From NCBI GenBank assembly GCA_963556195.1, contig CAUVYP010000262.1:310001-374000 (forward strand): DNA of 64,000 nucleotides. Direction: 5' to 3'. The position numbers and the translations under genes were made by a program. This stretch comes from Sepiola atlantica (taxonomy: Eukaryota; Mollusca; Cephalopoda; Sepiida; Sepiolidae). Position 1 is the stretch's first letter. Each line of letters begins with the position of its first letter. Below, one piece after another: positions 26,238-38,136 of this stretch. The notes beneath the pieces are model-generated. The model did no database searches, was not told the origin of the DNA, and saw only the letters and a program-made list of their open reading frames with translations.

Positions 26238-27725
26238 TTAGCGCGTTTTAAAGTTGATATCGCTTTTGTTTATAAGTTCCACATTTGTTCGAATTGTGCA
26301 ACGAAACTTTGCAGACAGTCGCGGAGACACATTTTCTACTGAAGTACCAAGTTTCAGAAGTGCAGCTCTTGTACTGCCGGAGATATGTCGATACAAACTT
26401 AATACGCAAAACATCAACAAAATTTAGCGCGTTTTAAAGTTGATATCGCTTTTGTTTATAACTTCAACATTTATTCGAATTGTGCAACGAAACTTTGCAG
26501 ACAGTGGCGGATAGGCCTTTTCTAGTGAAGTACCAAGTTTCAGAAGTGCAGCTCTAGTACTGCCGGAGATATCCCGATACAAACTGAATACGCAAAACAT
26601 CAACAAAATTTAGCGCGTTTTAAAGTTGATATCGCTTTTGATTATAACTTCCACATTTATTCGAATTGTGCAAGGAAACTTTGCAGACAGTCGCGGATAG
26701 GCCTTTTCTACTGAAGTACCAAGTTTCAGAAGTGCAGCTCTAGTACTGCCGGAGATATGTCGATACAAACTGAATACGCAAAACATCAACAAAATTTAAC
26801 GCGTTTTAAAGTTGATATCGCTTTTGTTTATAACTTCCACATTTATTCGAATTGTGCAACGGAACTTTGCAGACAGTCGCGGAGACACATTTTCTACTGA
26901 AGTACCAAGTTTCCGAAGTGCAGCTATTGTACTGACCGAGATATGTTGATACAAACTTAATACGCAAAACATCAACAAAATTTAGCGCGTTTTAAAGTTG
27001 ATATCGCTTTTGTTTATAAGTTCCACATTTGTTCGAATTGTGCAACGAAACTTTGCAGACAGTCGCGGAGACACATTTTCTACTGAAGTACCAAGTTTCA
27101 GAAGTGCAGCTCTTGTACTGCCGGAGATATGTCGATACAAACTTAATACGCAAAACATCAACAAAATTTAGCGCGTTTTAAAGTTGATATCGCTTTTGTT
27201 TATAACTTCAACATTTATTTGAATTGTGCAACGAAACTTTGCAGACAGTGGCGGATAGGCCTTTTCTAGTGAAGTACCAAGTTTCAGAAGTGCAGCTCTA
27301 GTACTGCCGGAGATATCCCGATACAAACTGAATACGCAAAACATCAACAAAATTTAGCGCGTTTTAAAGTTGATATCGCTTTTGATTATAACTTCCACAT
27401 TTATTCGAATTGTGCAAGGAAACTTTGCAGACAGTCGCGGATAGGCCTTTTCTACTGAAGTACCAAGTTTCAGAAGTGCAGCTCTAGTACTGCCGGAGAT
27501 ATGTCGATACAAACTGAATACGCAAAACATCAACAAAATTTAACGCGTTTTAAAGTTGATATCGCTTTTGTTTATAACTTCCACATTTATTCGAATTGTG
27601 CAACGAAACTTTGCAGACAGTCGCGGAGACACATTTTCTACTGAAGTACCAAGTTTCCGAAGTGCAGCTCTTGTACTGACCGAGATATGTTGATACAAAC
27701 TTAATACGCAAAACATCAACAAAAT
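26238..27725. repeat. 4-monomer tandem duplication inside HOR unit 1 (2 x 744 bp)
   Basis: This is the same pair of four-monomer blocks as at 17869-19356, shifted by 8369 bp: 26238, 26424, 26610, 26796, then 26982, 27168, 27354, 27540. Local changes include CAACGGAAC and CAGCTATTG in 26796 and ATTTGAATTG in 27168. HOR unit 2 and the next unit hold only one four-monomer block or part of it at the matching place. Confidence 0.9.
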
Positions 27726-28097
27726 TTAGCGCGTTTTAAAGTTGATATCGCTTTTGTTTATAACTTCCACATTTATTCGAATTGTGCAACGAAACTTTGC
27801 AGACAGTCGCGGATAGGCCTTTTCTACTGAAGTACTAAGTTTCAGAAGTGCAGCTCTAGTACTGCCGAAGATATGTCGATACTAACTGAATACGCAAAAC
27901 ATCAACAAAATTTAGCGCGTTTTAAAGTTGATATCGCTTTTGTTTATAACTTCCACATTTATTCGAATTGGGCAACGAAACTTTGCAGACAACCGCGGAG
28001 ACACATTTTCTACTGAAGTACCAAGTTTCAGAAGTGCAGCTCTAGTACTGCCGGAGATATGTCGATACAAACTGAATACGCAAAACATCAACAAAAT

Positions 28098-28282
28098 TTA
28101 GGGCGTTTTAAAGTTGATATCGCTTTTGTTTATAACTTCCACATTTATTCGAATTGTGCAACGAAACTTTGCAGACAGTCGCGGATAGGCCTTTTCTACT
28201 GAAGTACCAAGTTTCAGAAGTGCAGCTCTTGCACTGATGATATATGTACATACAAACTGAATACGCAAAACTGCAACAAAAT
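28098..28282. repeat. 185-bp signature monomer, second copy
   Basis: Same TAGGGCG start and TTGCACTGATGAT deletion as at 19729, at a distance of 8369 bp. It opens HOR unit 2. Confidence 0.9.
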
Positions 28283-30700
28283 TTAGCGCGTTTTAAAGTT
28301 GATATCGCTTATGATTACAACTTCCACATTTATTCGAATTGTGCAACGAAACTTTGCAGACAGTCGCGGAGACAAATTTTCTACTGAAGTACCAAGTTTC
28401 AGAAGTGCAGCTCTTGTACTGCCGGAGATATGTCGATACAAACTTAATACGCAAAACATCAACAAAATTTAGCGCGTTTTAAAGTTGATATCGCTTTTGT
28501 TTATAACTTCCACATTTGTTCGAATTGTGCAACGAAACTTTGCAGACAGTCGCGGATAGGCCTTTTCTAGTGAAGTACCAAGTTTCAGAAGTGCAGCTCT
28601 AGTACTGCCGGAGATATGTCGATACAAACTGAATACGCAATACATCAACAAAATTTAGCGCGTTTTAAAGTTGATATCGCTTTTGTTTATAACTTCCACA
28701 TTTATTCGAATTGTGCAACGAAACTTTGCAGACAGTGGCGGATAGGCCTTTTCTACTGAAGTACCAAGTTTCAGAAGTGCAGCTCTTGTACTGCCGGAGA
28801 TATGTCGATACAAACTCAATACGCAAAACATCAACAAAATTTAGCGCGTTTGAAAGTTTATATCGCTTTTGTTTATAACTTCCACATTTATTCGAATTGT
28901 GCAACGAAACTTTGCAGACAGTCGCGGATAGGCCTTTTCTACTGATGTACCAAGTTTCAGAAGTGCAGCTCTAGTACTGCCGGAGATATGTCGATACAAA
29001 CTGAATACGCAAAACATTAACAAAATTTAGCGCGTTTTAAAGTTGATATCGCTTTTGTTTATAACTTCCACATTTATTCGAATTGTGCAACGAAACTTTG
29101 CAGACAGTCGCGGATAAGCCTTTTCTAGTGAAGTACCAAGTTTCAGAAGTGCAGCTCTAGTACTGCCGGAGATATGTCGATACAAACTGTATACGCAAAA
29201 CATCAACAAAATTTAACGCGTTTTAAAGTTGATATCGCTTTTGTTTATAACTTCCACATTTATTCGAATTGTGCAACGAAACTTTGCAGACAGTCGCGGA
29301 GACACATTTTCTACTGAAGTACCAAGTTTCAGAAGTGCAGCTCTTGTACTGCCGGAGATATGTCGATACAAACTTAATACGCAAAACATCAACAAAATTT
29401 AGCGCGTTTTAAAGTTGATATCGCTTTTGTTTATAACTTCCACATTTATTCGAATTGTGCAACGAAACTTTGCAGACAGTGGCGGATAGGCCTTTTCTAG
29501 TGAAGTACCAAGTTTCAGAAGTGCAGCTCTAGTACTGCCGGAGATATCCCGATACAAACTGAATACGCAAAACATCAACAAAATTTAGCGCGTTTTAAAG
29601 TTGATATCGCTTTTGATTATACCTTCCACATTTATTCGAATTGTGCAACGAAACTTTGCAGACAGTCGCGGAGACACATTTTCTACTGAAGTACCAAGTT
29701 TCCGAAGTGCAGCTCTTTTACTGACCGAGATATGTTGATACAAACTTAATACACAAAACATCAACAAAATTTAGCGCGTTTTAAAGTTGATATCGCTTTT
29801 GTTTATAACTTCCACATTTGTTCGAATTGTGCAACGAAACTTTGCAGACAGTCGCAGATAGGCCTTTACTAGGGAAGTACCAAGTTTCAGAAGTGCAGCT
29901 CAAGTACTGCCGGAGATATGTCGATACAAACTGAATACGCAAAACATCAACAAAATTTAGCGCGTTTTAAAGTTGATATCGCTTTTGTTTATAACTTCCA
30001 CATTTATTCGAATTGTGCAACGAAACTTTGCAGACAGTCGCGGAGACACATTTTCTACTGAAGTAGCAAGTTTCAGAAGTGCAGCTTTTGTACTGCCGGA
30101 GATATGTCGATACAAACTTAATACGCAAAACATCAACAAAATTGAGCGCGTTTTAAAGTTGATATCGCTTATGATTATAACTTCCACATTTATTCGAATT
30201 GTGCAACGAAACTTTGCAGACAGTCGCGGAGACACATTTTCTACTGTAGTACCAAGTTTCAGAAGTGCAGCTCTTGTACTGCCGGAGATATGTCGATACA
30301 AACTTAATACGCAAAACATAAACAAAATTTAGCGCGTTTTAAAGTTGATATCGCTTTTGTTTATAAGTTCCACATTTGTTCGAATTGTGCAACGAAACTT
30401 TGCAGACAGTCGCGGAGACACATTTTCTACTGAAGTACCAAGTTTCAGAAGTGCAGCTCTTGTACTGCCGGAGATATGTCGATACAAACTTAATACGCAA
30501 AACATCAACAAAATTTAGCGCGTTTTAAAGTTGATATCGCTTTTGTTTATAACTTCAACATTTATTCGAATTGTGCAACGAAACTTTGCAGACAGTGGCG
30601 GATAGGGCTTTTCTACTGAAGTACCAAGTTTCAGAAGTGCAGCTCTAGTACTGCCGGAGATATCCCGATACAAACTGAATACGCAAAACATCAACAAAAT

Positions 30701-30886
30701 TTAGCGCGTTTTAAAGTTGATATCGCTTTTGATTATAACTTCCACATTTATTCGAATTGTGCAAGGAAACTTTGCAGACAGTCGCGGATAGGCCTTTTCT
30801 ACTGAAGTACTAAGTTTCAGAAGTGCAGCTCTAGTACTGCCGAAGATATGTCGATACAAACTGAATACGCAAAACATCAACAAAAT
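30701..30886. repeat. Hybrid monomer removing two units (372 bp)
   Basis: The left part has GATTATAAC and GTGCAAGGAAAC, the mark of the third monomer of the 4-monomer block (39067 in unit 3). The right part has GTACTAAG and CTGCCGAAGATATG, the mark of the monomer at 19357 or 39439. The Q-type monomer that lies between them at 39253 is missing, and the two flanking halves are joined, so unit 2 is shorter than unit 3 here by exactly two monomers. The switch lies between about 30766 and 30811. Confidence 0.85.
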
Positions 30887-31072
30887 TTAGCGCGTTTAAA
30901 AGTTGATATCGCTTTTGTTTATAACTTCCACATTTATTCGAATTGGGCAACGAAACTTTGCAGACAACCGCGGAGACACATTTTCTACTGAAGTACCAAG
31001 TTTCAGAAGTGCAGCTCTAGTACTGCCGGAGATATGTCGATACAAACTGAATACGCAAAACATCAACAAAAT

Positions 31073-31257
31073 TTAGGGCGTTTTAAAGTTGATATCGCTT
31101 TTGTTTATAACTTCCACATTTATTCGAATTGTGCAACGAAACTTTGCAGACAGTCGCGGATAGGCCTTTTCTACTGAAGTACCAAGTTTAATAAGTGCAG
31201 CTCTTGCACTGATGATATATGTACATACAAACTGAATACGCAAAACTGCAACAAAAT
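31073..31257. repeat. 185-bp signature monomer, third copy
   Basis: Carries the same TAGGGCG and TTGCACTGATGAT marks, plus AGTTTAATAAGTGC, which is shared only with the copy at 39811. That private mark shows 31073 and 39811 are closest relatives and pairs units 2 and 3 at a shift of 8738 bp. Confidence 0.88.
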
Positions 31258-33303
31258 TTAGCGCGTTTTAAAGTTGATATCGCTTTTGTTTATAACATCC
31301 ACATTTATTCGAATTGTGCAACGAAACTTTGCAGACAGTCGCGGAGACAAATTTTCTACTGAAGTACCAAGTTTCAGAAGTGCAGCTCCTGTACTGCCGG
31401 AGATATGTCGATACAAACTTAATACGCAAAACATCAACAAAATTTAGCGCGTTTTAAAGTTGATATCGCTTTTGTTTATAACTTCCACATTTATTCGAAT
31501 TGTGCAACGAAACTTTGCAGACAGTCGCGGAGACACATTTTCTACTGAAGTACCCAGTTTCAGAAGTGCAGCTCTTGTACTGCCGGAGATATGTCGATAC
31601 AAACTTAATACGCAAAACATCAACAAAATTTAGCGCGTTTTAAAGTTGATATCGCTTTTGTTTATAACTTCCACATTTATTCGAATTGTGCAACGAAACT
31701 TTGCAGACAGTGGCGGATAGGCCTTTTCTAGTGAAGTACCAAGTTTCAGAAGTGCAGCTCGAGTACTGCCGGAGATATGTCGATACAAACTGAATACGCA
31801 AAACATCAACAAAATTTAGCGCGTTTTAAAGTTGATATCGCTTTTGTTTATAACTTCCACATTTATTCGAATTGTGCAACGAAACTTTGCAGACATTCGC
31901 GGATAGGCCTTTTCTACTGAAGTACCAAGTTTAAGAAGTGCAGCTCTTGCACTGCCGGATATATGTACATACAAACTGAATACGCAAAACTGCAACAAAA
32001 TTTAGCGCGTTTTAAAGTTGATATCGCTTTAGTTTATAACTTCCACATTTATTCGAATTGTGCAAGGAAACTTAGCAGACAGTCGCGGATAGGCCTTTTC
32101 TACTGAAGTACCAAGTTTCAGAAGTGCAGCTCTTGTACTGCCGGAGATATGTACATACAAACTTAATACGCGAAACATCAACAAAATTTAGCGCGTTTTA
32201 AAGTTGATATCGCTTTTGTTTATAACTTCCACATTTATTCGAATTGTGCAACGAAACTTTGCAGACAGTCGCGGATAGGCCTTTTCTAGTGAAGTACCAA
32301 GTTTCAGAAGTGCAGCTCTAGTACTGCCAGAGATATGTCGATACAAACTGAATACGCAAAACATCAAAAGAATTTAGCGCGTTTTAAAGTTGATATCGCT
32401 TTTGTTTATAACTTCCACATTTATTCGAATTGTGCAACGAAACCTTGCAAACAGTCGCGGATAGGCCTTTTCTAGTGAAGTACCAAGTTTCAGAAGTGCC
32501 GCTCTAGTACTGCCGGAGATATGCCGATACAAACTGAATATGTAAAACATCAACAAAATTTAGCGCGTTTTAAAGTTGATATCGCTTTTGTTTATAACTT
32601 CCACATTTATTCGAATTGTGCAACGAAACTTTGCAGACAGTCGCGGAGACACATTTTCAACTGAAGTACCAAGTTTCAGAAGTGCAGCTCTTGTACTGCC
32701 GGAGATATGTCGATACAAACTTAATACGCAAAACATCAACAAAATTTAGCGCGTTTTAAAGTTGATATCGCTTTTGTTTATAACTTCCACATTTATTCGA
32801 ATTGTGCAACGAAACTTTGCAGACAGTGGCGGATAGGCCTTTTCTAGTGAAGTACCAAGTTTCAGAAGTGCAGCTCGAGTACTGCCGGAGATATGTCGAT
32901 ACAAACTGAATACGCAAAACATCAACAAAATTTAGCGCGTTTTAAAGTTGATATCGCTTTTGTTTATAACTTCCACATTTATTCGAATTGGGCAACGAAA
33001 CTTTGCAGACAACCGCGGAGACACATTTTCTACTGAAGCACGAAGTTTCAGAAGTGCAGCTCTGGTACTGCCGGAGATATGTCGATACAAACTTAATACG
33101 CAAAACATCAACAAAATTTAGCGCGTTTTAAAGTTGATATCGCTTTTGTTTATAACTTCCACATTTGTTCGAATTGTGCAACGAAACTTTGCAGACAGTC
33201 GCGGAGACACATTTTCTACTGAAGTACCAAGTTTCAGAAGTGCAGCTCTTGTACTGCCGGAGATATGTCGATACAAACTTAATACGCAAAACATCAACAA
33301 AAT

Positions 33304-33488
33304 TTAGCGCGTTTTAAAGTTGATATCGCTTATGATTACAACTTCCACATTTATTCGAATTGTGCAACGAAACTTTGCAGACAGTCGCGAGACACATTTT
33401 CTACTGAAGTACCAAGTTTCAGAAGTGCAGCTCTTGTACTGCCGGAGATATGTCGATACAAACTTAATACGCAAAACATCAACAAAAT
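33304..33488. repeat. 185-bp monomer with single-base deletion in the variable box
   Basis: CAGTCGCGAGACAC near 33382-33395 replaces CAGTCGCGGAGACAC. The deletion is not shared with the matching monomers at 24006 or 36464, so it is recent in this lineage. It shifts the register of all later monomers by -1. Confidence 0.9.
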
Positions 33489-36092
33489 TTAGCGCGTTTT
33501 AAAGTTGATATCGCTTTTGTTTATAACTTCCACATTTGTTCGAATTGTGCAACGAAACTTTGCAGACAGTCGCGGATAGGCCTTTTCTAGTGAAGTACCA
33601 AGTTTCAGAAGTGCAGCTCTAGTACTGCCGGAGATATGTCGATACAAACTGAATACGCAATACATCAACAAAATTTAGCGCGTTTTAAAGTTGATATCGC
33701 TTTTGTTTATAACTTCCACATTTATTCGAATTGTGCAACGAAACTTTGCAGACAGTGGCGGATAGGCCTTTTCTACTGAAGTACCAAGTTTCAGAAGTGC
33801 AGCTCTTGTACTGCCGGAGATATGTCGATACAAACTGAATACGCAAAACATCAACAAAATTTAGCGCGTTTTAAAGTTGATATCGCTTTTGTTTATAACT
33901 TCCACATTTATTCGAATTGTGCAACGAAACTTTGCAGACAGTCGCGGATAGGCCTTTTCTACTGAAGTACCAAGTTTCAGAAGTGCAGCTCTCGTACTGC
34001 CGGAGATATGTCGATACAAACAGAATACGCAAAACATTAACAAAATTTAGCGCGTTTTAAAGTTGATATCGCTTTTGTTTATAACTTCCACATTTATTCG
34101 AATTGTGCAACGAAACTTTGCAGACAGTCGCGGATAAGCCTTTTCTAGTGAAGTACCAAGTTTCAGAAGTGCAGCTCTAGTACTGCCGGAGATATGTCGA
34201 TACAAACTGAATACGCAAAACATCAACAAAATTTAACGCGTTTTAAAGTTGATATCGCTTTTGTTTATAACTTCCACATTTATTCGAATTGTGCAACGAA
34301 ACTTTGCAGACAGTCGCGGAGACACATTTTCTACTGAAGTACCAAGTTTCAGAAGTGCCGCTCTAGTACTGCCGGAGATATGTCGATACAAACTTAATAC
34401 GCAAAACATCAACAAAATTTAGCGCGTTTTAAAGTTGATATCGCTTTTGTTTATAACTTCCACATTTGTTCGAATTGTGCAACGAAACTTTGCAGACAGT
34501 CGCGGAGACACATTTTCTACTGAAGTACTAAGTTTCAGAAGTGCAGCTCTTGTACTGCCGGAGATATGTCGATACAAACTTAATACGCAAAACATCAACA
34601 AAATTTAGCGCGTTTTAAAGTTGATATCGCTTTTGTTTATAACTTCCACATTTGTTCGAATTGTGCAACGAAACTTTGCAGACAGTGGCGGATAGGCCTT
34701 TTCTAGTGAAGTACCAAGTTTCAGAAGTGCAGCTCTAGTACTGCCGGAGATATCCCGATAAAAACTGAATACGCAAAACATCAACAAAATTTAGCGCGTT
34801 TTAAAGTTGATATCGCTTTTGATTATACCTTCCACATTTATTCGAATTGTGCAACGAAACTTTGCAGACAGTCGCGGAGACACATTTTCTACTGAAGTAC
34901 CAAGTTTCCGAAGTGCAGCTCTTTTACTGACCGAGATATGTTGATACAAACTTAATACGCAAAACATCAACAAAATTTAGCGCGTTTTAAAGTTGATATC
35001 GCTTTTGTTTATAACTTCCACATTTGTTCGAATTGTGCAACGAAACTTTGCAGACAGTCGCAGATAGGCCTTTACTAGGGAAGTACCAAGTTTCAGAAGT
35101 GCAGCTCCAGTACTGCCGGAGATATGTCGATACAAACTGAATACGCAAAACATCAACAAAATTTAGCGCGTTTTAAAGTTGATATCGCTTTTGTTTATAA
35201 CTTCCACATTTATTCGAATTGTGCAACGAAACTTTGCAGACAGTCGCGGAGACACATTTTCTACTGAAGTACCAAGTTTCAGAAGTGCAGCTCTTGTACT
35301 GCCGGAGATATGTCGATACAAACTTAATACGCAAAACATCAACAAAATGTAGCGCGATTTAAAGTTGATATCGCTTATGATTATAACTTCCACATTTATT
35401 CGAATTGTGCAACGAAACTTTGCAGACAGTCGCGGAGACACATTTTCTACTGTAGTACCAAGTTTCAGAAGTGCAGCTCATGTTCTGCCGGAGATATGTC
35501 GATACAAACTTAATACGCAAAACATCAACAAAATTTAGCGCGTTTTAAAGTTGATATCGCTTTTGTTTATAAGTTCCACATTTGTTCGAATTGTGCAACG
35601 AAACTTTGCAGACAGTCGCGGAGACACATTTTCTACTGAAGTACCAAGTTTCAGAAGTGCAGCTCTTGTACTGCCGGAGATATGTCGATACAAACTTAAT
35701 ACGCAAAACATCAACAAAATTTAGCGCGTTTTAAAGTTGATATCGCTTTTGTTTATAACTTCAACATTTATTCGAATTGTGCAACGAAACTTTGCAGACA
35801 GTGGCGGATAGGCCTTTTCTAGTGAAGTACCAAGTTTCAGAAGTGCAGCTCTAGTACTGCCGGAGATATCCCCATACAAACTGAATACGCAAAACATCAA
35901 CAAAATTTAGCGCGTTTTAAAGTTGATATCGCTTTTGATTATAACTTCCACATTTATTCGAATTGTGCAAGGAAACTTTGCAGACAGTCGCGGATAGGCC
36001 TTTTCTACTGAAGTACCAAGTTTCAGAAGTGCAGCTCTAGTACTGCCGGAGATATGTCGATACAAACTGAATACGCAAAACATCAACAAAAT

Positions 36093-36278
36093 TTAACGCG
36101 TTTTAAAGTTGATATCGCTTTTGTTTATAACTTCCACATTTATTCGAATTGTGCAACGAAACTTTGCAGACAGTCGCGGAGACACATTTTCTACTGAAGT
36201 ACCAAGTTTCAGAAGTGCAGCTCTAGTACTGCCGGAGATATGTCGATACAAACTGAATACGCAAAACATCAACAAAAT
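36093..36278. repeat. Hybrid monomer removing two units (372 bp)
   Basis: The left part (TTAACGCG start, TTGTGCAACG, CAGTCGCGG) is like the monomer at 19171 or 27540. The right part (TTTCAGAAG, CTCTAGTACTGCCGG, CTGAATAC) is like 19543 or 27912. The intervening 19357-type monomer is absent, and the next unit is the 185-bp signature monomer as expected. The switch lies between 36174 and 36209. Confidence 0.85.
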
Positions 36279-36463
36279 TTAGGGCGTTTTAAAGTTGATA
36301 TCGCTTTTGTTTATAACTTCCACATTTATTCGAATTGTGCAACGAAACTTTGCAGACAGTCGCGGATAGGCCTTTTCTACTGAAGTACCAAGTTTCAGAA
36401 GTGCAGCTCTTGCACTGATGATATATGTACATACAAACTGAATACGCAAAACTGCAACAAAAT
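36279..36463. repeat. 185-bp signature monomer, fourth copy
   Basis: Same deletion and TAGGGCG start as at 19729 and 28098, 8181 bp after the latter. It opens HOR unit 3. Confidence 0.9.
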
Positions 36464-37951
36464 TTAGCGCGTTTTAAAGTTGATATCGCTTATGATTACA
36501 ACTTCCACATTTATTCGAATTGTGCAACGAAACTTTGCAGACAGTCGCGGAGACACATTTTCTACTGAAGTACCAAGTTTCAGAAGTGCAGCTCTTGTAC
36601 TGCCGGAGATATGTCGATACAAACTTAATACGCAAAACATCAACAAAATTTAGCGCGTTTTAAAGTTGATATCGCTTTTGTTTATAACTTCCACATTTGT
36701 TCGAATTGTGCAACGAAACTTTGCAGACAGTCGCGGATAGGCCTTTTCTAGTGAAGTACCAAGTTTCAGAAGTGCAGCTCTAGTACTGCCGGAGATATGT
36801 CGATACAAACTGAATACGCAATACATCAACAAAATTTAGCGCGTTTTAAAGTTGATATCGCTTTTGTTTATAACTTCCACATTTATTCGAATTGTGCAAC
36901 GAAACTTTGCAGACAGTGGCGGATAGGCCTTTTCTACTGAAGTACCAAGTTTCAGAAGTGCAGCTCTTGTACTGCCGGAGATATGTCGATACAAACTCAA
37001 TACGCAAAACATCAACAAAATTTAGCGCGTTTGAAAGTTGATATCGCTTTTGTTTATAACTTCCACATTTATTCGAATTGTGCAACGAGACTTTGCAGAC
37101 AGTCGCGGATAGGCCTTTTCTACTGAAGTACCAAGTTTCAGAAGTGCAGCTCTAGTACTGCCGGAGATATGTCGATACAAACTGAATACGCAAAACATTA
37201 ACAAAATTTAGCGCGTTTTAAAGTTGATATCGCTTTTGTTTATAACTTCCACATTTATTCGAATTGTGCAACGAAACTTTGCAGACAGTCGCGGATAAGC
37301 CTTTTCTAGTGAAGTACCAAGTTTCAGAAGTGCAGCTCTAGTACTGCCGGAGATATGTCGATACAAACTGTATACGCAAAACATCAACAAAATTTAACGC
37401 GTTTTAAAGTTGATATCGCTTTTGTTTATAACTTCCACATTTATTCGAATTGTGCAACGAAACTTTGCAGACAGTCGCGGAGACACATTTTCTACTGAAG
37501 TACCAAGTTTCAGAAGTGCAGCTCTTGTACTGCCGGAGATATGTCGATACAAACTTAATACGCAAAACATCAACAAAATTTAGCGCGTTTTAAAGTTGAT
37601 ATCGCTTTTGTTTATAACTTCCACATTTGTTCGAATTGTGCAACGAAACTTTGCAGACAGTCGCGGAGACACATTTTCTACTGAAGTACTACGTTTCAGA
37701 AGTGCAGCTCTTGTACTGCCGGAGATATGTCGATACAAACTTAATACGCAAAACATCAACAAAATTTAGCGCGTTTTAAAGTTGATATCGCTTTTGTTTA
37801 TAACTTCCACATTTATTCGAATTGTGCAACGAAACTTTGCAGACAGTGGCGGATAGGCCTTTACTAGTGAAGTACCAAGTTTCAGAAGTGCAGCTCTAGT
37901 ACTGCCGGAGATATCCCGATACAAACTGAATACGCAAAACATCAACAAAAT

Positions 37952-38136
37952 TTAGCGCGTTTTAAATTGATATCGCTTTTGATTATACCTTCCACATTTA
38001 TTCGAATTGTGCAACGAAACTTTGCAGACAGTCGCGGAGACACATTTTCTACTGAAGTACCAAGTTTCCGAAGTGCAGCTCTTTTACTGACCGAGATATG
38101 TTGATACAAACTTAATACACAAAACATCAACAAAAT
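37952..38136. repeat. 185-bp Q monomer with single-base deletion
   Basis: TTTTAAATTGATATC at about 37960-37974 replaces TTTTAAAGTTGATATC. Otherwise it is the standard Q monomer with GATTATACC, TTTCCGAAG and GACCGAG. The deletion is not found in the other four Q monomers. Confidence 0.88.

Larger units (their letters stand above)
19729..28097. repeat. Central HOR unit 1, 8369 bp, 45 monomers
   Basis: The unit runs from one 185-bp signature monomer to the next. The order is signature, CTTATGATTACAAC, CAATACATC, CAGTGGCGG and GCGTTTGAAAG monomers; four monomers (20658-21401) found only here; then the block 21402-23819, which matches 13219-15636; then 23820-28097, which holds the CAATACATC-to-Q block and two copies of the 4-monomer repeat. 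From 13219 to 20657 this unit parallels 21402 to 29026 at shifts of 8183 and 8369 bp, the shift changing by one monomer at 16195. Confidence 0.8.
28098..36278. repeat. Central HOR unit 2, 8181 bp, 44 monomers
   Basis: The first five monomers and the last fifteen (33304-36092, plus the hybrid 36093) match unit 1, but the middle is different. 29027-33117 holds a block with CTGTATACGC (29027), a Q monomer (29585), a second 185-bp signature monomer (31073) and the first full run of the GTACATAC/CTGCAAC lineage (31816 on). The same block appears in the next unit at 37208 onward. Unit 2 is thus a mosaic of two HOR arrangements that happen to give nearly the same total length. It also contains the hybrids at 30701 and 36093. 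Confidence 0.8.
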
